Shown here: one piece after another, positions 7,508 through 17,335 of the stretch
Layout of the letters: each line of letters opens with the position of its first letter
Position numbering within the stretch: position 1 is the stretch's first letter
Assembly: GCF_019683595.1 (NCBI RefSeq)
Contig: NZ_JADGHZ010000006.1
Span: forward strand, 1-48,553
Reading direction: 5' to 3'
DNA: 48,553 nucleotides
DNA from: Sphaerobacter sp.
Lineage (GTDB): Bacteria; Chloroflexota; Chloroflexia; Thermomicrobiales; Thermomicrobiaceae
Translations under genes and position numbers: made by a program
The notes under the pieces: model-generated
The model's input: the letters and a program-made list of their open reading frames with translations, nothing else
Told to the model about the DNA's origin: nothing
The model's database searches: none

Positions 7508-8815
7508 TCAGGCCGCGCCGCCGGGAATGACGCCGTCGAGGAGCTGGACTTCGACCTCATCTCCAGGCTCGGCCGAGTCCCAGGTTTCCGGCAAGACGAT
7601 GAGGCAGTTGGCCTCGGTGACGGACGTCAGCACGCCCGAGCCCTGGAGGCCGCAGGGCCGGGCGACCCACTCGTTCCCCCGGCGTTCGACGATGCCGCGG
7701 ACAAAGTGCCGACGGCGGCCTCGGTTCTCGTGCCCGCTGAGCAGTCGGGCGCGTACCGTCGGGATGCCCGCGTCGTGGAAGCCGAGCATCTTGCGCAGTG
7801 CCGGACGCCCGAACTGCACAAAGGCGACGAACGCCGCCACGGGGTTGCCCGGCAGGCCCAGCAGCGGCACCGACCCAATGCGGCCGAACGCCATCGGCTT
7901 GCCCGGCTTGATGCGGACCTGCCAGAGCGCGACCTCGCCCTCCGCCTGCAGCACCTGCTTGACGAGGTCAAAGTCGCCGATGGAGACGCCGCCGGAGGTG
8001 ACCAGCAGGTCAACGTCGTTCGCCTGTCGCAGCTTGGCGCGGATTTCCTCGGTCCGATCCCGTGCTACGCCGAGCAGTACCGGCTCGCCGCCGGATTCCC
8101 GGACCAGCGCGGCCAGCGTGTAACTGTTGCTGTTCCGGATCTGACCGGGCCGCAACGGCGAGCCGAGATCGACAACCTCGTCGCCGGTCGAGAGGATGCC
8201 CACCCGCGGCCGGCGGTGAACTCGAACGGTCGCGCGGTTCAGGGAAGCCAGCACGCCGATCGCGGCCGGACGCAGGACGGTACCGCGTGGGAGCACCACC
8301 GCGCCCGCACGAACGTCCTCGCCGGCCTCCCGCACGTTCTCGCCGGCCCGGACGGCACGCCGCACCGCCACCTCGGTGCGCCGCGGCCCGGCGTCGAACT
8401 CATCGGTCTCCTCGAACCGGACGACGGCATCCGCTCCCTCCGGCATCGGCGCGCCGGTCATGATCCGTAGGGCCTGTCCAGGGCCGATGGCCGGCGGAAC
8501 GCCCGTGCCGGCTGCGGCCTCGCCCACGACCGTCAAGCGGACCGGCCGTTCGGCGGTCGCCCCGGCGACGTCGCTCGCACGCAGGGCATAGCCATCCATG
8601 GCGGAATTGCGGAACGGGGGGATGTCAGCGTCGGCAACCACATCTTCGGCCAGCACCAAGCCGGCCGCGTCGAGCAGGGGGAGTTCAACAGGAGGTAGCG
8701 GGCGCACGGCAGCCAGCACCTGGTCCCGTGCGGCGTCGACCCCGAGCATCGCCTCGGGATCCTCCCACGTCCGCGTCCAGGGCCCGGGAGCCCGCCGAGC
8801 CGTGTCGCCCGCCAT
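7508..8815 (-). CDS. moeA: Molybdopterin molybdenumtransferase MoeA
   Basis: A 435-residue enzyme that inserts molybdate into adenylylated molybdopterin, the last step of molybdenum cofactor synthesis. Family motifs in order: PPFRNSAMDGYAL near residue 60, GTGVPPAIGPGQALRIMTGA, PMPEGADAVVRFEET, the MoCF-binding VGILSTGDEV, GQIRNSNSYTLAALV, TSGGVSIGDFD, and GKPMAFG with LLGLPGNPVA. The C-terminal beta-barrel domain ends in EVEVQLLDGVIPGG. Two starts are possible: ATG at 8815 (14 nt after the mdh stop, with a weak GGGA) or an in-frame TTG at 8827; I use the ATG. It almost certainly shares a transcript with mdh. No other mo- genes are here; the presence of selC in the window makes a selenocysteine-type molybdoenzyme such as formate dehydrogenase conceivable elsewhere in the genome. 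Confidence 0.95.
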   Translation of the reverse strand: MAGDTARRAPGPWTRTWEDPEAMLGVDAARDQVLAAVRPLPPVELPLLDAAGLVLAEDVVADADIPPFRNSAMDGYALRASDVAGATAERPVRLTVVGEAAAGTGVPPAIGPGQALRIMTGAPMPEGADAVVRFEETDEFDAGPRRTEVAVRRAVRAGENVREAGEDVRAGAVVLPRGTVLRPAAIGVLASLNRATVRVHRRPRVGILSTGDEVVDLGSPLRPGQIRNSNSYTLAALVRESGGEPVLLGVARDRTEEIRAKLRQANDVDLLVTSGGVSIGDFDLVKQVLQAEGEVALWQVRIKPGKPMAFGRIGSVPLLGLPGNPVAAFVAFVQFGRPALRKMLGFHDAGIPTVRARLLSGHENRGRRRHFVRGIVERRGNEWVARPCGLQGSGVLTSVTEANCLIVLPETWDSAEPGDEVEVQLLDGVIPGGAA

Positions 8816-8829
8816 GGCAAATCCCAACG

Positions 8830-9879
<1,050 letters not shown>

Positions 9880-9926
9880 CTAGCATGATAGCACAGGCTC
9901 CTGGCCGTTCCGGTGCGTGATAAGCA

Positions 9927-9956
9927 TTGCCGAGCCGGACCGGGGGGTGCTATACT
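9927..9956 (+). promoter_or_regulatory. Promoter of tRNA-Val
   Basis: TTGCCG (9927-9932) and an extended -10 TGC-TATACT (9948-9956) are spaced by 18 nt. The mature tRNA starts 14 nt after the -10 element, which leaves only a short 5' leader. Confidence 0.65.
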
Positions 9957-9969
9957 TGCGCCGGCGCGC

Positions 9970-10046
9970 GGGTGAGTAGCTCAGCTGGTCAGAGCGCGCG
10001 GTTCACATCCGCGAGGTCAGGGGTTCAAGTCCCTTCTCACCCACCA
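9970..10046 (+). tRNA. tRNA-Val (anticodon CAC)
   Basis: A 77-nt cloverleaf including encoded CCA. Acceptor GGGTGAG (9970-9976) pairs with CTCACCC (10036-10042); D stem GCTC/GAGC; anticodon stem CGCGG/CCGCG with loop TTCACAT, giving anticodon CAC for GUG codons; T arm with TTCAAGT; discriminator A and CCA at 10044-10046. GUG is a frequent valine codon in such GC-rich genomes. Confidence 0.97.
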
Positions 10047-10109
10047 GACGGCCGGGGCAGCCGGCGGGCCGGTCACGGCTCGCTTGCGCCGGAGACCACC
10101 CCCGAAACG

Positions 10110-10137
10110 TTGCAAGCCCCGCCAATCTGGCTATACT
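10110..10137 (+). promoter_or_regulatory. Promoter of greA
   Basis: TTGCAA (10110-10115) and TATACT (10132-10137) with a 16-nt spacer. Transcription would start near 10144, leaving a 5' untranslated leader of about 205 nt before the greA ATG at 10349. Confidence 0.6.
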
Positions 10138-10155
10138 AGAAGCACAGCGTGGACG

Positions 10156-10179
10156 GCCGAGGGTGCACGTGTCCTCGGC
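10156..10179 (+). promoter_or_regulatory. Hairpin in the greA 5' leader
   Basis: GCCGAGG (10156-10162) pairs with CCTCGGC (10173-10179) around a 10-nt loop holding the palindrome GTGCAC. It would lie close to the 5' end of the predicted greA transcript. No known riboswitch class is recognised; a regulatory role is inference. The rest of the 10180-10348 leader holds no gene that I can support. Confidence 0.3.
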
Positions 10180-10348
10180 TATCAGGCTATTCGCACGTCC
10201 GCATCGTGGCCGCACGCCCCGGCGGCGACTACGCACACGCAGTGGTTGCCCTACGTTACATCCGATCCGGCGTCCCGTCGTCGCCGCGTCGGCGGACCTT
10301 TCGGCCTGTGGGGGTGCGGCTCGACGTGCTCGTGGAAGAAGGGTAGAC

Positions 10349-10819
10349 ATGGCCAGCGAGCGTCCTGTCACGCTTACGGCGGAGGGCAAGGCCGACCTCG
10401 AGCGCGAGCTCCATCACCTACGGACTGTCAAGCTTCCCGACGTCACGGCGCGCGTTCAGGAACTGAGTATGGACGGCGACGTGTCCGACAACAGCGAGTA
10501 CGAGGACACTAAGGAAGAACTTATTCAGCTCGAGGCGCGGATCCGCGAGATCGAGAACCTGTTGCGCCGCGTGCAAGTCATCGCGCCCGGAAAGAGCGAC
10601 GGCGTCGTCAAGCTCGGCTCGCGCGTCACCATCGTCGACGAGACAGGGCAGTCCGAGACGTGGATCTTGGTCAGCCCGGAGGAGGCCAACACCCTCCAGG
10701 GCAAGATCTCCACGGAGTCGCCCGTGGGTGCCGCCCTCCTCGACAAACGCGTGGGCGATTCGGTCGTCGTCCGCGCGCCCGGGGGTGAAACCTCATTCAC
10801 CATCGAAAAGGTCGAGTGA
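10349..10819 (+). CDS. greA: Transcription elongation factor GreA
   Basis: A 156-residue GreA/GreB-family factor that rescues backtracked RNA polymerase by stimulating transcript cleavage. The N-terminal coiled coil (about 10-75) begins LTAEGKADLERELHHLRT; its acidic tip GDVSDNSEYED carries D44 and D47, matching the catalytic acidic pair of GreA, and E50-Y51. The C-terminal globular domain runs from VKLGSRVTIVDETGQ through ISTESPVGAALLDKRVGDSV to the end. Length is typical. The ATG at 10349 is preceded by GAAGAAGGG; a longer in-frame reading from 10163 runs through the leader and is not supported. An intrinsic terminator follows, then lysS. Confidence 0.97.
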   Translation: MASERPVTLTAEGKADLERELHHLRTVKLPDVTARVQELSMDGDVSDNSEYEDTKEELIQLEARIREIENLLRRVQVIAPGKSDGVVKLGSRVTIVDETGQSETWILVSPEEANTLQGKISTESPVGAALLDKRVGDSVVVRAPGGETSFTIEKVE

Positions 10820-10840
10820 GCAGATCACACTGGACGGGAG

Positions 10841-10874
10841 AGCCGCGGACGCTGTATAAGCGCCGCGGCTTTTG
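10841..10874 (+). terminator. Intrinsic terminator of greA
   Basis: AGCCGCGG (10841-10848) pairs with CCGCGGCT (10863-10870), extended inward by CGC/GCG, and is followed by TTTTGATTT. It lies 21 nt after the greA stop. The loop contains TATAAG (10855-10860), which may double as a -10 element for lysS (TGGACG at 10831-10836, 18-nt spacer). Confidence 0.7.
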
Positions 10875-10930
10875 ATTTGCGTCGCGATACGTCGGCATCA
10901 TCGCCGCCGACGTGGAGGGAGCTTCCACTG

Positions 10931-12472
10931 TTGATCGAGTTGAACGAGCAGCAACGCCAGCGGCTGGACAAGGCTCAAGCACTTCGTGAGCAGGGCATCG
11001 ATCCCTACCCACCGCACAGCCATCGTACGCACACGGCTGAGGAAGCCCTGGCTCGCTTCACCGAGATCGAATCGACGCTGGAGACCGAGCACGACCCCGA
11101 GACGATCACCGTTGCGGGCCGTGTGACGGCAATACGCGATATGGGCAAGTCCGTATTCGCCCATATCCGCGACGGCAGCGGCGCGATCCAGATCTACCTG
11201 CGCCGAAACGTCGTCGGCGAGGACGCACTGGCCCACTTCAAGCGGTTCATCGACCTGGGCGACTTCATCGAAGCGGACGGGAACCTCTTCCGTACCCGCA
11301 CCGGCGAGGTCACGGTCGAGGTCAAGGCTTTCCGGCTCCTGGCCAAGGCCATCAACCCGCCGCCCGAGAAGTGGCACGGGCTCCAAGACGTCGAGACCCG
11401 CTACCGGCAGCGCTATGCCGACCTCATGGCCAACGAGGTGACGCGCCGCATCTTCGTCATCCGCGCGAACGCGATTCGTGCCATCCGGCGCTTTCTCGAC
11501 GAGCGCGGCTTCCTGGAGGTGGAGACCCCGGTGCTGCAACCGCTCTACGGCGGCGCGGCGGCCCGGCCGTTCACCACCCACTACCACGCGCTCGACCAGA
11601 CCTTCTACCTTCGCATCGCCGACGAGCTGTACCTCAAGCGGCTCCTCGTGGGTGGCTACGAGCGGGTGTACGAGATTTCGAAGGACTTCCGCAACGAGGG
11701 CATCGACGCGCGGCACTCGCCCGAGTTCACCATGCTCGAGTTCTACATGGCCTACGCCGACTACCACGACGTTATGGAGCTGGTCGAGGAGATGCTCGTC
11801 TATGTCGCGGAGCAGGCGCTCGGGACGACAAAGCTCACCTACGCCGGCCACGAGATCGATCTGACGCCGCCGTGGCCCCGCGTGTCGCTGCGCCAGGCGC
11901 TCCTTGACGCCACCGGGATCGACTATCGCGAGGTGACCGATCAGCGCGAGCTCTATGAGCGCGCCAAGGCTCTCGGCGCCGACGTCGAGCCGACCACGGT
12001 GTGGCCGCGCATCATCGACGAGCTGATGAAGACGTTCGTCCGCCCCAACCTGATCCAGCCGACGTTCCTCGTCGACTATCCGGTGGAGCTCTCGCCGCTG
12101 GCCAAGCGCAGCCCGAACGATCCCAACATCGCCGAACGCTTCCAGCCCTTCATCGCAGGGATGGAAGTTGGGAACGCCTTCACCGAGTTGAACGATCCGA
12201 TGGATCAGCTCGACCGCTTCCTGGCGCAGGCCCGCGACCGGGCGGCCGGTGACCTGGAGGCGATGCCGATTGACGATGACTACATCAACGCGCTGATGTA
12301 CGGCATGCCGCCTACCGGTGGCTTCGGGCTGGGGATCGACCGGCTGATCATGCTGTTGACCGACCAGCAGAACATCCGCGAGGTGATCCTCTTCCCGCAC
12401 CTGCGGTCCAAGCCGACGCCGATCCTCGCCGGCCTGCCTACCCCGGACACCCCAACGGGCGACGACGCGTAG
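10931..12472 (+). CDS. lysS: Lysyl-tRNA synthetase (class II)
   Basis: A 513-residue class II synthetase that charges tRNA-Lys. N-terminal OB-fold anticodon-binding domain (about 55-150, with VAGRVTAIRDMGKSVFAHIR); catalytic domain from about 175 with LEVETPVLQPLYGGAAARPF, motif 2 YEISKDFRNEGIDARHSPEF and motif 3 GFGLGIDRLIMLLT. I place the start at TTG 10931 because GGAGGGA lies at 10914-10920 with a usable 10-nt spacer and the protein then begins IELNEQQRQRLDKAQALREQ as expected. An in-frame reading to 10877 overlaps the end of the greA terminator. A terminator begins at the stop codon. Confidence 0.95.
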   Translation: MIELNEQQRQRLDKAQALREQGIDPYPPHSHRTHTAEEALARFTEIESTLETEHDPETITVAGRVTAIRDMGKSVFAHIRDGSGAIQIYLRRNVVGEDALAHFKRFIDLGDFIEADGNLFRTRTGEVTVEVKAFRLLAKAINPPPEKWHGLQDVETRYRQRYADLMANEVTRRIFVIRANAIRAIRRFLDERGFLEVETPVLQPLYGGAAARPFTTHYHALDQTFYLRIADELYLKRLLVGGYERVYEISKDFRNEGIDARHSPEFTMLEFYMAYADYHDVMELVEEMLVYVAEQALGTTKLTYAGHEIDLTPPWPRVSLRQALLDATGIDYREVTDQRELYERAKALGADVEPTTVWPRIIDELMKTFVRPNLIQPTFLVDYPVELSPLAKRSPNDPNIAERFQPFIAGMEVGNAFTELNDPMDQLDRFLAQARDRAAGDLEAMPIDDDYINALMYGMPPTGGFGLGIDRLIMLLTDQQNIREVILFPHLRSKPTPILAGLPTPDTPTGDDA

Positions 12473-12492
12473 GGAGGGCACTCGCCCTCCCT
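12471..12492 (+). terminator. Intrinsic terminator of lysS
   Basis: AGGGAGGGC (12471-12479) pairs with GCCCTCCCT (12484-12492) around the loop ACTC and is followed by the pyrimidine stretch TTCCTCTCTGTCT. The left arm overlaps the lysS TAG stop codon by two bases. Confidence 0.7.
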
Positions 12493-12616
12493 TTCCTCTC
12501 TGTCTACTCGATCCACGTCTGGACAGGCCAATGACCTTATGACGTCTTGAACAGCGCCGGGCCCGGCTGATCTGTCCGGGCCGACGGATCCCGGATCGCA
12601 TCCTCGGATTTCGGGA

Positions 12617-13690
12617 TCACACCTTGCCCGTTCGGTGGTAGAGATACACGAAGATGTCGCGGAGCACGGCCGTGAGGGGCACGATGAAGATCATCCCCAG
12701 CACGCCCCAGAGCGACCCGCCCACCACGAGCAAGATCATGATCATCGCCGGGTGAACCCGCACAGCATCCCCCTGGATCTTCGGCACCAGGAACGTGTTC
12801 TCAAGCTGTTGGATAGCCAGGAAGGCGATCCCCACGAAGAGGATACGGCCAGGCTCCGTCGCCAGCGTGACCAGTGCCGCGACCACGAAGGCGATCCACG
12901 GCCCCAGCACTGGGATCAATTCGAAAAAGCCGGCGAGCACCCCGAGCACGAGCGACTGCGGGATGCCGATGAGCCACATCGCGATGCCGGTGACCACGCC
13001 GATCACGACCCCGAGAAAGAGCTGCCCCCGGACATAGGCCGACATCACGTCATCGACCATCCCGACGATGGCGCGAACGTCCGGTCGCCATGACTCAGGC
13101 CACAGCCCATAAAACCACTCAAGCCCCCGCTCTTGGTCCTTGAGCACGTAGAAGAGCCACAGCGGCAGCAGCGCCAGTCCGGCCGCGAAGCCAATGACCG
13201 TCGTCACCGCGCCGAAGGTGATCATCATCGCGGTGCGCGCAGCCGTTCCGACCTGCTGCCCGAGCGCCCCCAGATTCGCCTCGATCTGCCGGCGAATGTT
13301 CTCGGGGACACTATCTTCATATAGCCGCATCAGCGCGTTGCTCTCGCGCTGTACATCGTCCCAGTAGCTCGGCAGGGCCCGCACGAACTCGACGGTCTGA
13401 TCGATGAGCGGCGGAACAAGGTAGAAGCCTGCGACAGTCAAGATCGCGAGGGCAACGATGTACGCCAGGATAATGGCAATCGGGCGCGCGACCCGGGCCA
13501 GGCGTCCTTGCTGCGGTAGGATCCGTTGTAGGAAGTCGACGGCAGGGGCGAGCAGGTACGCGATGATCGCGCCGACCAGGAAGGGCAGGAGCGCGCCGCG
13601 CGTCTGCCATAGCACCCAGAACACAACGAGCAGCGCCACTGCGACCAGGAGCCAACGCTTCCAATGCGCCGCCAAGACCTCGTCGCTCAC
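12617..13690 (-). CDS. AI-2E family (PerM-like) membrane transporter
   Basis: A 357-residue polytopic protein of the AI-2E/UPF0118 family. Hydrophobic segments begin with WLLVAVALLVVFWVLW and LLPFLVGAIIAYLLAPAVDF, a third near IAIILAYIVALAILTVAGFY, a long soluble helical region (about 115-165), then several closely spaced segments including GVVIGVVTGIAMWLIGIPQS, the family block GFFELIPVLGPWIAFV and a C-terminal MIMILLVVGGSLWGVLGMIF. Members export small molecules or exchange Na+/H+; the substrate is not readable. The GTG at 13690 has TTGGAGAG upstream and gives the usual length; a TTG at 13783 would add a low-complexity Arg-rich stretch. It is divergent from hutH; the 219-nt gap holds no clear promoter. 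Confidence 0.88.
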   Translation of the reverse strand: MSDEVLAAHWKRWLLVAVALLVVFWVLWQTRGALLPFLVGAIIAYLLAPAVDFLQRILPQQGRLARVARPIAIILAYIVALAILTVAGFYLVPPLIDQTVEFVRALPSYWDDVQRESNALMRLYEDSVPENIRRQIEANLGALGQQVGTAARTAMMITFGAVTTVIGFAAGLALLPLWLFYVLKDQERGLEWFYGLWPESWRPDVRAIVGMVDDVMSAYVRGQLFLGVVIGVVTGIAMWLIGIPQSLVLGVLAGFFELIPVLGPWIAFVVAALVTLATEPGRILFVGIAFLAIQQLENTFLVPKIQGDAVRVHPAMIMILLVVGGSLWGVLGMIFIVPLTAVLRDIFVYLYHRTGKV

Positions 13691-13909
13691 GGTTTCTGCT
13701 CTCCAACCACGCCGCCGCTCCTCACGCCGCGCGCACAGCCGGGCTGCCCCAGTGCCCCCGCCAAATTGCAGATTTCGCGCCAATGATAGCCGAACGCATC
13801 GCGGCGGTCCCTCAAGTGCGTTCGGCGATGGAACCGGTTACACTGGCTCACACCGGTGCCGTATCACGGCCTCGCGGCACACGCCGAGCGCCACGAGGAG
13901 GGACAATCA

Positions 13910-15499
13910 GTGTCGGGAAACGACAGCGACCATCATGTGACCCTCAGCGACGGCCCGCTGGGAATCGCGGACGTTGTCGCCGTCGCCCGCGGGGGAGCGA
14001 CCGTTTCGCTTGCGGACGGCGCCCGGGCGGCGATGGAGCGGAGCCGCGCCGCGGTCCAGGCGGCCATCGCTGAGGGTCGACCAGTTTATGGCGTCTCGAC
14101 TGGCTTCGGAGCGCTGGCTGATGTGGCCATCTCGCCCGAAGACCGGACCACGCTGCAGGTGAACCTGCTCCGCTCCCATGCGGCAGGCGTCGGCCAACCG
14201 CTCCCGGATGACGTGGTGCGTGCTGCGCTCCTGCTACGTGCCCAGGCGCTCGCTCGGGGTTACTCCGGGGTGCGCCCGATCGTCGTCGAGCGCCTGGTCG
14301 ATCTACTCAATGCGCGGATCCACCCCGTGGTGCCCGAGCAAGGCTCGGTCGGAGCGAGCGGCGACCTGGCCCCGTTGGCCCACCTCGCGCTCCCTCTGAT
14401 CGGCGAGGGCCAGGTGCGCTGGCGCGACGAGCTGCTCCCCGCTGAGACGGCGCTGGCCCAGGCCGGGATTGCCCCGATTACCCTGGAGGCGAAGGAGGCG
14501 CTGGCACTCATCAACGGGACCCAGATTATCACCGCGCTCATGGCCTTGGCGGTGGCGGACACTGAGCAACTGCTGCGCGCTGCCGAGATCGCGGCCGCCA
14601 TGAGTTTTGAGGCACTCGGTGGCGACCCCGCGGCGCTGGCCGCGCCGGTCCACCAGGTCCGACCGCATCCCGGCCAGGTGGCGACCGCGGCGAGAATGCG
14701 GCGCCTGCTCCAGCGGGACGGAACGCTCCCACGCCCCCGACGCGGCGCCGTCCAGGACGCCTACACCCTCCGCTGTATCCCGCAGGTGCTCGGCCCGATC
14801 CGGAACGCGCTCGAGCACGCGCGACAGGTGGTGGAAATCGAGATCAACGCCGTGACCGACAACCCACTCTGCTTTCCCGACGACACCGGCGTCGTCTCCG
14901 GCGGCAATTTCCACGGCCACCCGGTCGCGCTCCCGGCCGACTACCTCAAAGTCGCGGTCGCGTCGCTGGGCACCTTCACCGAGCGCCGCATCGCCAGCCT
15001 CGTCGACCCCCGATCCAGCCGCCTGCCGGCTTTTCTCGTCCCCGCGCCGGGGATCAACTCGGGGTTCATGATCGCTCAGTACGCGGCGGCATCGCTGGCG
15101 AGCGAGAACAAGACGTTGGCGCATCCGGCCAGCGTCGACTCGATCCCGACGTCGGCCGACATCGAGGACTTCAATAGCATGGGCACGACTGCCGCGCGGC
15201 ACTTGGCGCGGGTCGTCGCCAACACCCAGACGATCGTGGCGATCGAAGTGTTGTGCGCCGCGCAGGCCCTCGACCTCACCGAGCGCGAACCGTGGGGAAT
15301 TGGAACCCAGGCGGCGTACCGTGCCGTCCGCGCGCACATCCCCTTCCTGGAGCGCGACGGGCCGCCGCTCCACCAGCTCATCGAAACTGCGCGCGACCTG
15401 ATCCGCTCAGGGACTCTCCAGGAGGCGGTCGACGCCGCGCTGGTCGCGTCAGCCGGCCGAGACACGGCGCAGCAGATCGAGGAGGGAGGCGTCGGATGA
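13910..15499 (+). CDS. hutH: Histidine ammonia-lyase
   Basis: A 529-residue MIO-dependent lyase that deaminates histidine to urocanate, the first step of histidine use. The self-cyclising tripeptide Ala149-Ser150-Gly151 is in [17 protein letters not shown]; the N-terminal loop [14 protein letters not shown] with the catalytic Tyr, and [11 protein letters not shown], are present, as are TDNPLCF and [15 protein letters not shown]. The presence of SHAAGVG supports histidase over phenylalanine ammonia-lyase, as does the following urocanase. Start: GTG at 13910 with AGGAGGG 7 nt upstream; a GTG at 13856 would add 18 unsupported residues. The stop overlaps the first ATG of hutU. Confidence 0.95.
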   Translation: MSGNDSDHHVTLSDGPLGIADVVAVARGGATVSLADGARAAMERSRAAVQAAIAEGRPVYGVSTGFGALADVAISPEDRTTLQVNLLRSHAAGVGQPLPDDVVRAALLLRAQALARGYSGVRPIVVERLVDLLNARIHPVVPEQGSVGASGDLAPLAHLALPLIGEGQVRWRDELLPAETALAQAGIAPITLEAKEALALINGTQIITALMALAVADTEQLLRAAEIAAAMSFEALGGDPAALAAPVHQVRPHPGQVATAARMRRLLQRDGTLPRPRRGAVQDAYTLRCIPQVLGPIRNALEHARQVVEIEINAVTDNPLCFPDDTGVVSGGNFHGHPVALPADYLKVAVASLGTFTERRIASLVDPRSSRLPAFLVPAPGINSGFMIAQYAAASLASENKTLAHPASVDSIPTSADIEDFNSMGTTAARHLARVVANTQTIVAIEVLCAAQALDLTEREPWGIGTQAAYRAVRAHIPFLERDGPPLHQLIETARDLIRSGTLQEAVDAALVASAGRDTAQQIEEGGVG

Positions 15500-17163
15500 T
15501 GGAGGGACAACCGCGGGAGGTACGTGCCCCCAGGGGCACGGATCTGTCGTGTCGCGGCTGGCAACAAGAGGCCGCGATGCGGATGTTGATGAACAACCTG
15601 GACCCGGAGGTCGCCGAGGAGCCGCAGGAGTTGATCGTCTACGGCGGGACCGGCAAGGCGGCACGCAACTGGGCGTGCTTCGACGCGATCGTCCGGGAAC
15701 TCCGCCAGCTCGGGGACGACGAGACGCTGCTCGTCCAGTCCGGTAAACCGGTCGCGGTCTTCCGCACCCATGAGATGGCCCCACGGGTCTTGATCAGCAA
15801 CGCGATGCTGGTCCCCCAGTGGGCCACCTGGGACGAGTTCCGGCGGTTGGAAGCGCTCGGCCTGACCATGTACGGCCAGATGACGGCCGGGAGCTGGATC
15901 TACATCGGCACCCAGGGCATTCTGCAGGGGACCTACGAGACCTTCGCGGAGGTGGCCCGCCAGCACTTCGACGGCTCGCTGGCCGGCCGGGTTGTGCTGA
16001 CCGCCGGCCTCGGCGGGATGGGCGGCGCACAGCCGCTCGCCGTCACCATGAACGGCGGGGTAGCCCTCATCATTGAGGTCGATCCCGAGCGGATCCAACG
16101 TCGCGTGCGCATCGGCTACTGCGACGCATGGACGGCCGACCTCGACGACGCGCTGCGCCAGGTCGAGGCCGCGCGCCGGGAGCGCCGCCCCTTCTCAATT
16201 GCCTTGCTCGGTAACGCAGCAGAGGTCTTGCCCGAACTGTTGAAGCGCAACTTCATGCCCGACGTGGTCACCGACCAGACGTCGGCACACGACCCGGTCG
16301 GCGGCTATATCCCCGCCGAGATCAGCCTGGAAGACGCGCTGCTCCTGCGTCAGAAGTCGCCGGAAATCTACACCGACCGCGCCATGCGGAGCATGGCCCA
16401 ACACGTCCAGGCGATGCTCGAGTTCCAGCGCCGGGGCGCGGTGGTGTTCGACTATGGCAACAACCTCCGCGGGCAGGCGCTGGTTGCCGGCGTCGAAGAC
16501 GCCTTCGCCTACCCCGGTTTCGTCCCCGCGTACATCCGGCCGCTCTTCTGCCAGGGGAAGGGGCCGTTCCGCTGGGTCGCGCTCTCGGGTGACCCGGAGG
16601 ACATCCGCAAGACCGACCAGGCCGCGATGGAGCTCTTCCCCGAGAACGAGGCACTGCGCCGGTGGCTCACGATGGCGGAGGAGAAGGTGCCCTTCCAGGG
16701 CCTCCCGGCCCGCATCTGCTGGCTTGGCTACGGCGAGCGGGCCCGCTTCGGCCTGCGACTGAACGAGATGGTCCGCTCCGGCGAACTGAAGGCGCCGATC
16801 GTCATCGGCCGGGATCACCTGGACACCGGATCCGTTGCCTCCCCGTATCGGGAAACGGAGGGAATGCGCGACGGTTCGGACGCGATCGCCGACTGGCCGA
16901 TTCTCAACGCGCTGCTCAATACGGCCTCCGGTGCATCGTGGGTCTCGGTCCACCATGGGGGCGGCGTCGGGATCGGGCTCTCGATCCATGCCGGCATGGT
17001 CGTGGTGGCGGACGGCACCCCAGAGGCAGCCCTCCGGCTGGAGCGGGTTCTGACGAACGATCCGGGCATCGGGGTCATGCGCCACGTAGACGCGGGCTAT
17101 CCCGAGGCAATCGCCTTCGCCGAAGAGAACGGGCTCCGCCCGCCGATCCCGCCGAGCCAATAG
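15496..17163 (+). CDS. hutU: Urocanate hydratase
   Basis: A 555-residue urocanase, exactly the usual family length, converting urocanate to imidazolone propionate with tightly bound NAD+. Motifs: [11 protein letters not shown] near the N-terminus, NAD-binding [41 protein letters not shown], the active-site [20 protein letters not shown] including the conserved Cys, [14 protein letters not shown] and [19 protein letters not shown]. Two successive ATGs (15496 and 15499) overlap the hutH stop, so translation is coupled. The next pathway genes (hutI, hutG or hutF) are not downstream: the next gene is on the opposite strand. Confidence 0.97.
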   Translation: MMEGQPREVRAPRGTDLSCRGWQQEAAMRMLMNNLDPEVAEEPQELIVYGGTGKAARNWACFDAIVRELRQLGDDETLLVQSGKPVAVFRTHEMAPRVLISNAMLVPQWATWDEFRRLEALGLTMYGQMTAGSWIYIGTQGILQGTYETFAEVARQHFDGSLAGRVVLTAGLGGMGGAQPLAVTMNGGVALIIEVDPERIQRRVRIGYCDAWTADLDDALRQVEAARRERRPFSIALLGNAAEVLPELLKRNFMPDVVTDQTSAHDPVGGYIPAEISLEDALLLRQKSPEIYTDRAMRSMAQHVQAMLEFQRRGAVVFDYGNNLRGQALVAGVEDAFAYPGFVPAYIRPLFCQGKGPFRWVALSGDPEDIRKTDQAAMELFPENEALRRWLTMAEEKVPFQGLPARICWLGYGERARFGLRLNEMVRSGELKAPIVIGRDHLDTGSVASPYRETEGMRDGSDAIADWPILNALLNTASGASWVSVHHGGGVGIGLSIHAGMVVVADGTPEAALRLERVLTNDPGIGVMRHVDAGYPEAIAFAEENGLRPPIPPSQ

Positions 17164-17200
17164 GCCGGAACCACGACGGCGGCAAAGTGAACGTTTCCGT

Positions 17201-17231
17201 GGGCGGGTGTTGGGCAACGCAGCGCCCGCCC
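17201..17231. terminator. Possible hairpin after hutU
   Basis: GGGCGGGTG (17201-17209) can pair with CGCCCGCCC (17223-17231), one G-T wobble, between the convergent hutU and accDA genes. No T run is evident; weak support. Confidence 0.35.
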
Positions 17232-17335
17232 ATGGGCACCACGCACCGCTCGCCTCTGAGAAACGGTGATCGCGTGCGTCCCCCGACCGCCTCACCACGG
17301 TTTGGGCGGTCAGCGGCCGATGACCGGTGTGGCGT

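Noticed and set aside
10163-10348. Upstream extension of greA by 62 residues
   Set aside because: GreA proteins start at the position given here, the ATG at 10349 has a ribosome site, and the extension is Arg-rich leader sequence.
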